A stretch of DNA of 7,654 nt from Methanosphaera sp. rholeuAM6 (GCA_003266105.1 MVAA01000020.1:1-7654), one strand, 5' to 3'. Numbered from the stretch's first letter, positions 1 to 5,680 are shown. Numbers and translations are program-made. The notes: generated by a model from the letters alone, not told the origin.

Positions 1-81
1 TACAAGATGGGGAGGTTCAATTTTTCGAGGTATGTGTAATACTTTTTTTCTTTTTAATTTTTTTGTCATTTTTGTGATACT

Positions 82-89
82 TTTATATA
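82..89 (+). promoter_or_regulatory. Candidate TATA box, distal promoter
   Basis: The octamer TTTATATA fits the archaeal TATA consensus. Transcription would start near base 110, inside the palindrome at 102-119, leaving a leader of about 135 bases before the CARF-HEPN start codon. That is long, so this box may instead drive a short leader transcript or be a secondary promoter. The match is seen; activity is inferred. Confidence 0.4.
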
Positions 90-101
90 GTATATGATAT
101 T

Positions 102-119
102 TATATCTAATTAGATATA
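102..119. promoter_or_regulatory. 18-bp perfect palindrome, candidate operator
   Basis: TATATCTAATTAGATATA is an uninterrupted, perfectly self-complementary 18-mer. Its centre lies about 25 bases downstream of the centre of the TATA box at 82-89, where transcription from that box should begin. A dimeric regulator bound here could block initiation. All-AT palindromes arise fairly easily in AT-rich DNA, but 18 bp containing a C and a G is longer than typical background. The binding protein is unknown. Confidence 0.4.
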
Positions 120-183
120 GGAGAATTTTTTTTTAATGAACAGTTATAAAAAATTATTTTTTCTATTTTAATAATAGTTAATC

Positions 184-191
184 AAATATAA
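184..191 (+). promoter_or_regulatory. Candidate TATA box, proximal promoter of CARF-HEPN gene
   Basis: AAATATAA is TATA-like, and its centre sits about 57 bases before the ATG at 245. A start of transcription about 25 bases downstream (near 213) would give a leader of roughly 30 bases containing the GGAGG ribosome binding site at 234-238. It would also exclude the ATG at 203 from the message. This geometry fits better than the distal box at 82-89. Confidence 0.4.
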
Positions 192-233
192 TTTTAAGGC
201 ATATGGCAGTTTTCAGTCCTGTAATCTGGAAAT

Positions 234-238
234 GGAGG
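234..238 (+). promoter_or_regulatory. Ribosome binding site deciding the CARF-HEPN start
   Basis: GGAGG is a full Shine-Dalgarno core, six bases before the ATG at 245. The in-frame ATG at 203 has only a poor AAGG-like sequence in front of it. This site therefore favours 245 as the true start and trims 14 residues from the longest reading frame. Confidence 0.8.
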
Positions 239-244
239 AAAAGT

Positions 245-1441
245 ATGGTTAATAAAGTGTTCTTTGCATTGACAAATCATGAAATGGCAGATAAAAAAAC
301 ATTTATAAAATATTTATGCAAAATAGTTCATGATAAAGGATATGACATTATGGTACTGATAGGTACAAATAACATACTAAACTATTTGCCTTATATTAGA
401 AATTATTATAAGGATATGTACTCCGATGAAATAGAGTTGAATGTTCTGATTCTAAAGGACTTTGAGGATACCGAGTATATTTTTGACAGGTTCAAATATA
501 AAATTAACGAATTTCCCGATGCTGAAATAGTTATCAATTACACTCATGGTTCTAACAAGTTAACCGCAGTGGCAATGATCATTGCAAGAATGTACGGTTT
601 AAAAATACAGAATCGTTTAAAAATAGAAGATACGGGGAATATAAGTAGATTTGATGTTGTTGAAAAGGAAACTGCTACCAAAAGTGCATTGTATTTTGTC
701 AAGAAGCTGTTCAATAATTATGATTTCAACATGGCAAAGGAAATTTTAGATGAAAATTATTCCCCATTTGATCAGGTAGCGATTCAATTCACTAATCTGA
801 TTGATATTTTTAGTAAATGGGATTCTTTTCAATATGAGGATTATAATTTTGATGAATTGATTCCATATTTCAATATCCTGCCATATCTGCCCAGAAGCAG
901 AAAGTCTATGAAAATATTAACAGATAAAACCAATAAGCTACATAATGCATATAGGATTGCTGATTTGATTAATAATTCAAAACGACGTATTGATGAGGAA
1001 AAGTATGATGATGCAATCATTCGATTGTATAGAACATTGGAATTAATAGCTGAAGTTGAATTATATGAAAAATATGGTATACGCAATACCGATGTTCATC
1101 TTAATGAACTGAGAGAATTGGATATTGAAAACGGTGCTTTGCAGAATATCTTTAAGAGATTGGACTTTAAATATCCTAAGTATATTATTCCATTAACGAC
1201 ATCATTCTATTTGCTCCAGAAGTTATATGATGATGTGGGAACTCATTACTTTTTTAATAAGGACAAATATCAGCAATTGTTCCAGAAACGTAACATTTCA
1301 GTTCTTGTTCATGGTAATTACAAGTACAATACCAAGGAATTGATTGAGATGTATGATCTTGTTTGTTCAATGGCAAAAGTGTATAATAGAAACATGCCAA
1401 AGTTTATTGATGCTACGGAATTTCCTAAATTCCGAATTTAA
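245..1441 (+). CDS. CARF-HEPN protein, Cas02710 (TIGR02710) family; predicted cyclic-oligoadenylate-activated RNase
   Basis: This 398-residue protein appears to join an N-terminal CARF sensor to a C-terminal HEPN ribonuclease domain. In the CARF part (about residues 1-145), YTHGSNKLT at 99-107 corresponds to the ligand-binding loop usually read as TGGTK followed by M or L. The HEPN part (about 245-398) begins with the helix YDDAIIRLYRTLELIAE at 254-270 and carries the catalytic motif RNISVLVHG, with Arg349 and His356 six residues apart. Both blocks resemble Cas02710 proteins. Family members sense cyclic oligoadenylate made by Cas10 of type III CRISPR systems and then degrade RNA in the cytoplasm; activity here is inferred. 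The start at 245 is set by GGAGG at 234-238; ATG 203 is a weaker alternative. No cas gene or CRISPR array lies in the window, so this looks like a stand-alone effector with its own promoter and T-tract terminator. Confidence 0.82.
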   Translation: MVNKVFFALTNHEMADKKTFIKYLCKIVHDKGYDIMVLIGTNNILNYLPYIRNYYKDMYSDEIELNVLILKDFEDTEYIFDRFKYKINEFPDAEIVINYTHGSNKLTAVAMIIARMYGLKIQNRLKIEDTGNISRFDVVEKETATKSALYFVKKLFNNYDFNMAKEILDENYSPFDQVAIQFTNLIDIFSKWDSFQYEDYNFDELIPYFNILPYLPRSRKSMKILTDKTNKLHNAYRIADLINNSKRRIDEEKYDDAIIRLYRTLELIAEVELYEKYGIRNTDVHLNELRELDIENGALQNIFKRLDFKYPKYIIPLTTSFYLLQKLYDDVGTHYFFNKDKYQQLFQKRNISVLVHGNYKYNTKELIEMYDLVCSMAKVYNRNMPKFIDATEFPKFRI

Positions 1442-1443
1442 TC

Positions 1444-1497
1444 TTTTTTTAACTTTTTTTTTTAAAATTTTGACACTGTTTGTTGGTCTTTTTTTTT
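1444..1497 (+). terminator. Multiple T-tract terminator after the CARF-HEPN gene
   Basis: Three runs of T (7 at 1444-1450, 10 at 1454-1463 and 9 at 1489-1497) follow the stop codon almost directly. Clustered oligo-T on the coding strand without a GC-rich hairpin is the usual archaeal termination signal. The third run may be a back-up. Confidence 0.7.
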
Positions 1498-1742
1498 CAT
1501 TTAACAGATTCATATGATTTATTTTAATTGTTGATGAAATGTTAAAGATTATTATACAAAAACAGTGGTTGACACGTTTTTTGATTAGAATGGTGTACTT
1601 ATAATCAATCCATTGTATAACACTCAGATATGTGGTGGTGGATGATTGTTAGGAAATATTTTTGTGGGAATGATAATTATTTTTCTTATCATATTTCTTT
1701 TATTGATTTAATCGCATTCGGCAGTCTATTTTTTCAAAAAAA

Positions 1743-1751
1743 TTTTAAATA
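1743..1751 (+). promoter_or_regulatory. Candidate TATA box for the pseudomurein-binding protein gene
   Basis: TTTTAAATA lies about 59 bases before the ATG at 1806 and would place transcription start near 1772, giving a leader of about 34 bases. A second TATA-like sequence, AAATATAC at 1761-1768, would give a very short leader. The sequence alone does not choose between them. Confidence 0.35.
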
Positions 1752-1805
1752 AAAACCTTCAAATATACTAGTATAGGAATTAAAATAAATTCAATGGGGA
1801 ATGCT

Positions 1806-2960
1806 ATGAAAAGGCGGATTATAGTTTCAACGTTATGTTTTTTACTAGTCTTCTCGGCAATACAGGCAACTAGTGCAACAAGTGTTTTTTTAACATCGGA
1901 TCATATAGGTAGACAAAGCAATGATCTTGACATGTTAAACTCGGTAAAAAATTACATTGAAGAAATAAGTAATGGTGAAATTACAGTAACGATAGACCCG
2001 TATGCACCAAGTCCGGGGGAAGGTTCAAGAGCAATAGAAAGCGATGCTGATGTAAGCGTAAATTTTGCCGCTAATGATGCCGGAAACTTTTTGATTCTGG
2101 CAAAGGCGATGCAGAACATGGACAGGCAAATAATTTTTGTCAATGTGGGAAATTTGGATTTGGATAATAAGGATTACTTGCGAAGAGCATGGGATGACAA
2201 TTATTCTAATGCATATTTTGCCGGATTAACAACACCCGGAACTTTCCTAAAAGAAGCGGGAATAGATTATGTGCAACCATTAAAAGCATATCCAAGTGCA
2301 GGCGACACATATACTTCAAGCAACGATGAAATAAATCACTACATTGCCCAGCAAATAGTGGAAAAAATAAACAACAAAAACACCAACAGATACTATGATG
2401 AAAACTTGGTTGTAACACACAACATTCATCCGTCAGTCATGGCACATGCAAGTCAAAAAGTAGTTGAAAGTACTGACACAAGCTATCAGGGTACTTATAA
2501 TTCATACACGGCACCGCAGGTACTTTATATGGCAAGCTCATATCTTAATGGAAATTCTTTATCTCAGCCAAAGGAATATGGTCAGCCAGATAATCCATTG
2601 GAAACTTCAATACTTGCCAGAGACTCTTACAGCGTATATGATTACATGCAGATGGGAAGCATGATAAGATCATTTATGGATGAAAACGGAAGGGCTCCAA
2701 ACTATGTAAACTATGAGGGAGCATACCTGTCATATTCGGATATAGTATATAACTTTGCAAGAATAACCGAAAATCATACGGATTCCAGTGAAATGGACTT
2801 TGCCCACACGTACCGTTTTGACAAGGTTAATCATTCAATTCTCACAGACATGATACCGTTTATAGTAATTGCAGTAATATTGCTGTTGGCTTATAGGGTT
2901 GTAAAAAGGATAACAGGTAGGAAAAAGAATAAAAGAAAAAAAAGATATAGAAAATATTAA
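1806..2960 (+). CDS. Secreted, membrane-anchored pseudomurein-binding-repeat protein
   Basis: This is a 384-residue surface protein. Residues 2-4 (KRR) followed by a hydrophobic stretch at 5-19 form a signal peptide with likely cleavage near Ala21 or Ala24. The mature part (about 25-235) is a domain I cannot name; it contains PGEGSRAIE, a conserved-looking VNFAANDAGNF segment and LRRAWDDNYSNAYFAG, without an obvious catalytic triad. Residues about 279-320 match the pseudomurein-binding repeat, including FMDENGRAPNYVNYEGAYLS. One transmembrane helix (about 350-366) and a tail with 12 Lys/Arg in 18 residues anchor the C terminus on the cytoplasmic side. It probably holds or senses the pseudomurein wall from the membrane surface. 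Only one clear repeat is present, whereas wall proteins of this kind often carry several. ATG 1806 is preferred because GGGGA stands five bases upstream and MKRR is a typical signal start; ATG 1794 is in frame and possible. It is probably cotranscribed with the next gene. Confidence 0.8.
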   Translation: MKRRIIVSTLCFLLVFSAIQATSATSVFLTSDHIGRQSNDLDMLNSVKNYIEEISNGEITVTIDPYAPSPGEGSRAIESDADVSVNFAANDAGNFLILAKAMQNMDRQIIFVNVGNLDLDNKDYLRRAWDDNYSNAYFAGLTTPGTFLKEAGIDYVQPLKAYPSAGDTYTSSNDEINHYIAQQIVEKINNKNTNRYYDENLVVTHNIHPSVMAHASQKVVESTDTSYQGTYNSYTAPQVLYMASSYLNGNSLSQPKEYGQPDNPLETSILARDSYSVYDYMQMGSMIRSFMDENGRAPNYVNYEGAYLSYSDIVYNFARITENHTDSSEMDFAHTYRFDKVNHSILTDMIPFIVIAVILLLAYRVVKRITGRKKNKRKKRYRKY

Positions 2961-2961
2961 C

Positions 2962-2965
2962 GGAG
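2962..2965 (+). promoter_or_regulatory. Ribosome binding site deciding the start of the split-barrel gene
   Basis: GGAG, within CGGAGATGA, touches the in-frame ATG at 2966 and so cannot serve it. It stands nine bases before the ATG at 2975. The site lies two bases after the previous stop codon, implying translation of a second cistron on the same message. Confidence 0.7.
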
Positions 2966-2974
2966 ATGAAAAAT

Positions 2975-3382
2975 ATGTCAGATATAGAAAAAGTGGATAA
3001 TTACTTGCAGGAAGCAGGAATGTTCTTTTTAGCAACAACAGATGGTGACCAGCCAAAATGCAGACCCTTAGGATTACATATATTGTATGATGATAAAATT
3101 TACTTTGGAATAGGTGATTTTAAGGAAGTTTACCGTCAAATGGAAGCAAATCCTAAAATAGAAATAGTGGCAACGAGAGGAGAAGACATACTAAGGTATT
3201 ATGGTGTTGCAATCTTTGATGACAATCAGGATGTAATAGACAAGGCTTGGGAAGTTTTAGGGGAACTTAAGGCAATATATGATGAAAACGGATGGAGTAT
3301 GAAAATGTTCTATATTGATGATGCAACTGCAGAATTCAGAAACATGTTTGCCGTAGAAGAATCATTCAACTTCAAATACTAA
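2975..3382 (+). CDS. Pyridoxamine 5'-phosphate oxidase-like flavin split-barrel protein (COG5015 type)
   Basis: This 135-residue cytoplasmic protein has the layout of small PNPOx-like split-barrel proteins, which bind FMN or F420 as dimers. Residues 16-31 (MFFLATTDGDQPKCRP) are the first two strands with the typical Thr-x-Asp-Gly-x-x-Pro-x-x-Arg-Pro pattern. Residues 39-63 (DDKIYFGIGDFKEVYRQ, then NPKIEI) form the next strands and the K-x-x-Y-x-x-hydrophobic-x-x-x-NP signature. LRYYGVAIFDD at 73-83 and the AIYDENG region near 100 match the C-terminal half. Members such as NimA/NimC-like proteins reduce or bind nitro compounds or cofactors, but the substrate here cannot be read from sequence. 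The start at 2975 is fixed by GGAG at 2962-2965; ATG 2966 would add three residues. Only 14 bases separate it from the surface-protein gene, so the two are probably one operon. Confidence 0.8.
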   Translation: MSDIEKVDNYLQEAGMFFLATTDGDQPKCRPLGLHILYDDKIYFGIGDFKEVYRQMEANPKIEIVATRGEDILRYYGVAIFDDNQDVIDKAWEVLGELKAIYDENGWSMKMFYIDDATAEFRNMFAVEESFNFKY

Positions 3383-3396
3383 TAACCCCCAAATTA

Positions 3397-3406
3397 TTTT
3401 TTTTTT
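3397..3406 (+). terminator. T10 terminator after the split-barrel gene
   Basis: Ten consecutive T residues begin 15 bases after the stop codon and are followed by more T-rich sequence. This is a typical archaeal oligo-T terminator and separates the two-gene unit from the DUF357 gene. The TTTAAATA at 3413-3420 just after it could serve as the next TATA box, but the fit is weak. Confidence 0.65.
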
Positions 3407-3453
3407 ATTTATTTTAAATATTTTTTCAATCAATTATAGAGGATGTATATGTT

Positions 3454-3702
3454 ATGTTAGCAAATGATTTGGAAAGTAGGGAAAAAATAGCAGTCGACAT
3501 TCAAAAGCTTGAAAGAAACCTTAAAGAGGTAGAGGATATTACCTTCGTGGACAAGGAAAAAGAAGTATATGATAGGGCTGTTGATTACATGAACGATTCA
3601 AAATATTATCTTGAAAAAGAGGATATGAGAACATCATTTGGGTGTATAGAGTACAGTCATGGACTGTTGGATGCTCTGCGGATGATACATGATTTAATTT
3701 AG
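3454..3702 (+). CDS. DUF357 family protein
   Basis: This 82-residue protein matches the small archaeal DUF357 family, whose function is not established. Its hallmarks are the central DSKYYLEKED (48-57) followed by SFGCIEYSHGLLDALR (61-76). The fold should be all helical: a charged helix at about 5-28, a second at 34-54 and a third at 58-80. No catalytic motif, signal peptide or membrane segment is visible. GAGG at 3439-3442 is the likely ribosome binding site, although its spacing of 11 bases is slightly long. No other in-frame start competes. A T10 tract separates it from the previous gene, and it converges with the phosphoesterase gene 64 bases away. DUF357 genes are sometimes annotated near RNA or nucleotide metabolism, but nothing here adds to that. 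Confidence 0.8.
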   Translation: MLANDLESREKIAVDIQKLERNLKEVEDITFVDKEKEVYDRAVDYMNDSKYYLEKEDMRTSFGCIEYSHGLLDALRMIHDLI

Positions 3703-3766
3703 CACGGTTTCAAACGCTTTATCTGTGAATCAACATATGAAAAGGAGTATGGTGGTTAGGTGAATG

Positions 3767-4513
3767 TTATTCGTCTTCGTACAATACTTTTTCTTCAATA
3801 CCGTTGTTAAGTGTATTTAAACAAATTTTAACCTTTTTATTGTCGTCAGATATCGTGATTACATTGAATGATGGATAACTTTTTCCACGTAATTTCATTG
3901 AAGAAACAGTTCCTGTCGTTGCTATAATTGTGTTGTTCATTTTCCATACGTGTGGAACATGTTTATGTCCGGAGAGTACAAGGTTGACATTCTTTTCTAT
4001 AAGTGTGTAGAGTATGTCACCGGCATCACTTAGAACATTTCTTTCCCTGCCGGTATTTGGTACGGAAATTATATGATGGTGGAATGTTATTATGATAAAG
4101 AATCCTTTTTCTTTTGCATCTTCTATTTCCCTTTCCATGTACTGTTTTTGTAACCTGCCTATTTTTCCATGATCCATGTCGGGTTCACTACTGTTTAATC
4201 CGATGATTTTAATTTTAGAGTCTTTCAGTTCCAGAATATTGTGGCGATGTCCGATAACTTCCTCAAATATTTCATCACCAAGATTACGTGCGTCATGATT
4301 TCCAGGAACAATTATGGTTGGTGGTAATATTAAACTCACATATTCCTTTGCTTTTATGAATTCATTATAGTATCCATGTTCCGTTAAATCTCCTGATATA
4401 ATTACGGCATCAGGATTCAATTCGTTAATATAATTAATCGTATTTATCAGTATATCTTCTCGAAACTCTACAAAACCAATATGTAAATCAGACATATGTA
4501 CAATAACAGTCAT
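3767..4513 (-). CDS. Calcineurin-like metallophosphoesterase (CpdA/class III phosphodiesterase type)
   Basis: This 248-residue protein carries the complete metal-binding motif set of the calcineurin-like fold: Asp9-x-His11 in MSDLHIG, Gly41-Asp42 in SGDLTEHG, Gly-Asn72-His73-Asp in VPGNHDARN, the histidines at 145-147 and GHKH at 182-185. These ligate a two-metal centre that hydrolyses phosphomono- or phosphodiesters. The early GDLTEHG and late GHKH are typical of the cyclic-nucleotide phosphodiesterase-like branch, but the substrate cannot be read from sequence. The usual His-His-Pro after the central strand is His-His-His-Ile here. No signal peptide or membrane helix is present, so it should be cytoplasmic. 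The start is well supported by GAGGGG seven bases upstream. It is divergent from the QueG-like gene and convergent with DUF357. Because the window also encodes a predicted cyclic-oligonucleotide sensor, a role on signalling nucleotides is possible but speculative. Confidence 0.85.
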   Translation of the reverse strand: MTVIVHMSDLHIGFVEFREDILINTINYINELNPDAVIISGDLTEHGYYNEFIKAKEYVSLILPPTIIVPGNHDARNLGDEIFEEVIGHRHNILELKDSKIKIIGLNSSEPDMDHGKIGRLQKQYMEREIEDAKEKGFFIIITFHHHIISVPNTGRERNVLSDAGDILYTLIEKNVNLVLSGHKHVPHVWKMNNTIIATTGTVSSMKLRGKSYPSFNVITISDDNKKVKICLNTLNNGIEEKVLYEDE

Positions 4514-4520
4514 AAAATAG

Positions 4521-4526
4521 CCCCTC
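4521..4526 (-). promoter_or_regulatory. Ribosome binding site of the metallophosphoesterase gene
   Basis: On the minus strand this reads GAGGGG, seven bases before the ATG. It confirms the start of the phosphoesterase and is one of the strongest sites in the window. Confidence 0.75.
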
Positions 4527-4573
4527 GTATTTCTCAGTATATAATTAGATAATACTATTCTTTTTTTAATTTA

Positions 4574-4581
4574 ATTTATAG
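4574..4581 (-). promoter_or_regulatory. Candidate TATA box of the metallophosphoesterase gene
   Basis: The minus strand reads CTATAAAT, which would start transcription near 4552 and leave a leader of about 39 bases containing GAGGGG. A second TATA-like site, ATTATATA at 4538-4545 on the minus strand, is closer but would start transcription downstream of or within the ribosome binding site. Confidence 0.35.
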
Positions 4582-4646
4582 TTTGCTTTAAAAGTATTAT
4601 AATTAATGTTGAAATTGCCAGTAGTGTTTTTTATAGTATTAAATAT

Positions 4647-4710
4647 TCATGATGACTTATTTTAGGGATAATGGGTCATGATTTTTTCCTTCGAGATATT
4701 GCTTCATGAT
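4647..4710. repeat. Three spaced TCATGAT repeats
   Basis: The heptamer TCATGAT starts at 4647, 4676 and 4704, giving steps of 29 and 28 bases in the middle of the divergent intergenic region. The core TCATGA is self-complementary, so each copy reads the same on both strands. They could be binding sites of a regulator shared by the two divergent genes. Chance is not excluded. Confidence 0.3.
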
Positions 4711-4755
4711 ATGTGCTTTAACTGTTGTTTTTATTACATTTTTAGTTATTTTTAC

Positions 4756-4776
4756 TTTCATTGTAATACAATGAAA
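4756..4776. promoter_or_regulatory. 21-bp perfect inverted repeat, candidate operator of the QueG-like gene
   Basis: Arms TTTCATTGTA (4756-4765) and TACAATGAAA (4767-4776) are exact reverse complements around a single A. Ten-base arms with G and C in them are very unlikely by chance at a promoter. The repeat overlaps the left end of a TATA-like AAATATTA (4775-4782), that is, the BRE/TATA region, 28 bases before the ATG at 4805. A dimeric regulator bound here could block TBP/TFB, or recruit them. I do not recognise the motif and do not assign a regulator. Confidence 0.7.
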
Positions 4777-4804
4777 ATATTAATTAGGATTGGCGTATAA
4801 ATGT

Positions 4805-5497
4805 ATGATTATGACTTTATCATCTGAATTAAGAAAATACTTATTGGAAAACGGTGCTACCGAGGTAGGATTTGCGGATATTACTGACGTGACTATTATT
4901 GAGGGATATAATTATGGGGTTGTTTTCTATATCGTTTATCCTAAGGATATTATTAGAAAAATGGAGAATGCTCCTACAAGAGAATATCTTGATGAATTAA
5001 TAGGTATTAATTCCAGACTAGATAACCTGGGCATGTTGTGTGAGGAATTTTTGGTTGAAAGAGGATATAATGCTTATGCTCAGACGAAAAAACGATTAGG
5101 TCAGGATTTTGGAGAAAATAATTCTTTTGAGTTGCCTCATAAAACCTTTGCTACAAAATCGGGTCTTGGATGGATAGGTAAATCTGCTCTGTTAACAACT
5201 CCTAAATATGGTTCTGCTTTAAGGTTGTCTTCAGTATTGACTGATGCTCCGTTAGAATGTGGAGAACCTATATTGGAATCAAGGTGCGGTTCTTGTATGG
5301 TGTGCAGGGATGCTTGTTTAGGTGGGGCAATTAGTGGTGAAGAATGGAATTATAAGAAGTACCGTAATGAATTTTTCAATGATAAAAAATGTGAACAGTT
5401 TGCTTTAAAGGTGTCTGAGGTTAATCTGGGTAAGCCGGATACTGTTTGCGGTAAATGTTTGTTTGCATGTCCTTATACTAAGAATTATGTTAAATAA
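4805..5497 (+). CDS. QueG-like 4Fe-4S double-cluster protein (COG1600)
   Basis: This protein of about 231 residues resembles a shortened epoxyqueuosine reductase. Residues about 110-147 carry the family block LPHKTFATKSGLGWIGK followed by SALLTTPKYGSALRLSSVLTD, which in QueG contributes to the cobalamin/substrate pocket. The C-terminal part has eight cysteines in the double-cluster pattern: Cys161-x2-Cys164-x2-Cys167-x3-Cys171, then Cys196, Cys215-x2-Cys218-x3-Cys222-Pro, enough for two 4Fe-4S clusters. QueG is usually about 350 residues or more with a helical C-terminal extension that is absent here. Archaea mainly make archaeosine by another route, so a different reductase role, possibly corrinoid-dependent, is more likely than queuosine formation. 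The start is uncertain: ATG 4805, ATG 4811 and TTG 4790 are all in frame and none has a proper ribosome binding site. A TATA-like site near 4779 would put transcription start close to 4805, so the message may be leaderless. Confidence 0.8.
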   Translation: MIMTLSSELRKYLLENGATEVGFADITDVTIIEGYNYGVVFYIVYPKDIIRKMENAPTREYLDELIGINSRLDNLGMLCEEFLVERGYNAYAQTKKRLGQDFGENNSFELPHKTFATKSGLGWIGKSALLTTPKYGSALRLSSVLTDAPLECGEPILESRCGSCMVCRDACLGGAISGEEWNYKKYRNEFFNDKKCEQFALKVSEVNLGKPDTVCGKCLFACPYTKNYVK

Positions 5498-5522
5498 TTT
5501 TTCCTATTTTTCATATCTTTTT

Positions 5523-5561
5523 GTATTACTTTTTTGATTTTTACAAAGATAAAAGTAATAC
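5523..5561. repeat. 11-bp inverted repeat after the QueG-like gene
   Basis: GTATTACTTTT (5523-5533) and AAAAGTAATAC (5551-5561) are perfect reverse complements 17 bases apart, beginning 25 bases after the stop codon. As RNA it would be an AU-rich hairpin, possibly stabilising or ending the message within the surrounding T-rich sequence. As DNA it could be a paired protein site. TATTACTTT recurs at 5578-5586 and 5620-5628, which favours the DNA-site reading. Confidence 0.5.
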
Positions 5562-5651
5562 TAATAATACATTTAAATATTACTTTTGAATAATATAATA
5601 TTAATTAAATCTGAATAAATATTACTTTATTTAGTTCTAATTAAAAAAAAT

Positions 5652-5680
5652 ACATTTCTAAAAATAAACATTTCTAAAAA
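5652..5680 (+). repeat. Tandem 13-bp direct repeat upstream of the unknown gene
   Basis: ACATTTCTAAAAA occurs at 5652-5664 and again at 5668-5680, a 16-base period, just before the ATG at 5693. It occupies the place where a TATA box and leader are expected. A related string with TTTCTAAAAAACATT followed by ACTAAAAAT lies at 7532-7555. This may be a regulator site or a promoter duplication. Confidence 0.5.

Larger units (their letters stand above)
1442..1805. other. 364-base intergenic region
   Basis: After the T tracts this gap holds no recognisable RNA gene or mobile element. Visible items are a TATA-like CTTATAAT at 1598-1605, a GGTGGTGG stretch near 1633-1641, an open frame of 40 codons at 1630-1752 without a convincing ribosome binding site, and a 7-bp inverted repeat (ATGATAA at 1670-1676, TTATCAT at 1686-1692). 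There is also an 8-bp inverted pair TTATACAA (1552-1559) and TTGTATAA (1613-1620). The last part contains the promoter of the next gene. None of the short items is convincing alone. Confidence 0.5.

Noticed and set aside
1..39. Possible 3' end of an upstream gene (YKMGRFNFSRYV then TAA), followed by T-rich DNA
   Set aside because: Only 12 codons are visible and the other frames are also open for a while, so a coding tail cannot be told from chance.
203..244. N-terminal extension of the CARF-HEPN protein from the ATG at 203
   Set aside because: GGAGG at the right distance supports ATG 245, and a TATA-like site at 184-191 would start transcription after 203.
841..1086. Open frame of 81 codons on the minus strand inside the CARF-HEPN gene
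   Set aside because: It is antisense to a well-supported gene, with no family features or ribosome binding site.
1552..1620. 8-bp inverted pair TTATACAA and TTGTATAA
   Set aside because: Arms are short, AT-rich and 53 bases apart; expected by chance in this composition.
2880..2958. A-rich end of the surface-protein gene as a possible frameshift site
   Set aside because: The frame reads through to a sensible basic tail and stop, and the next gene has its own ribosome binding site.
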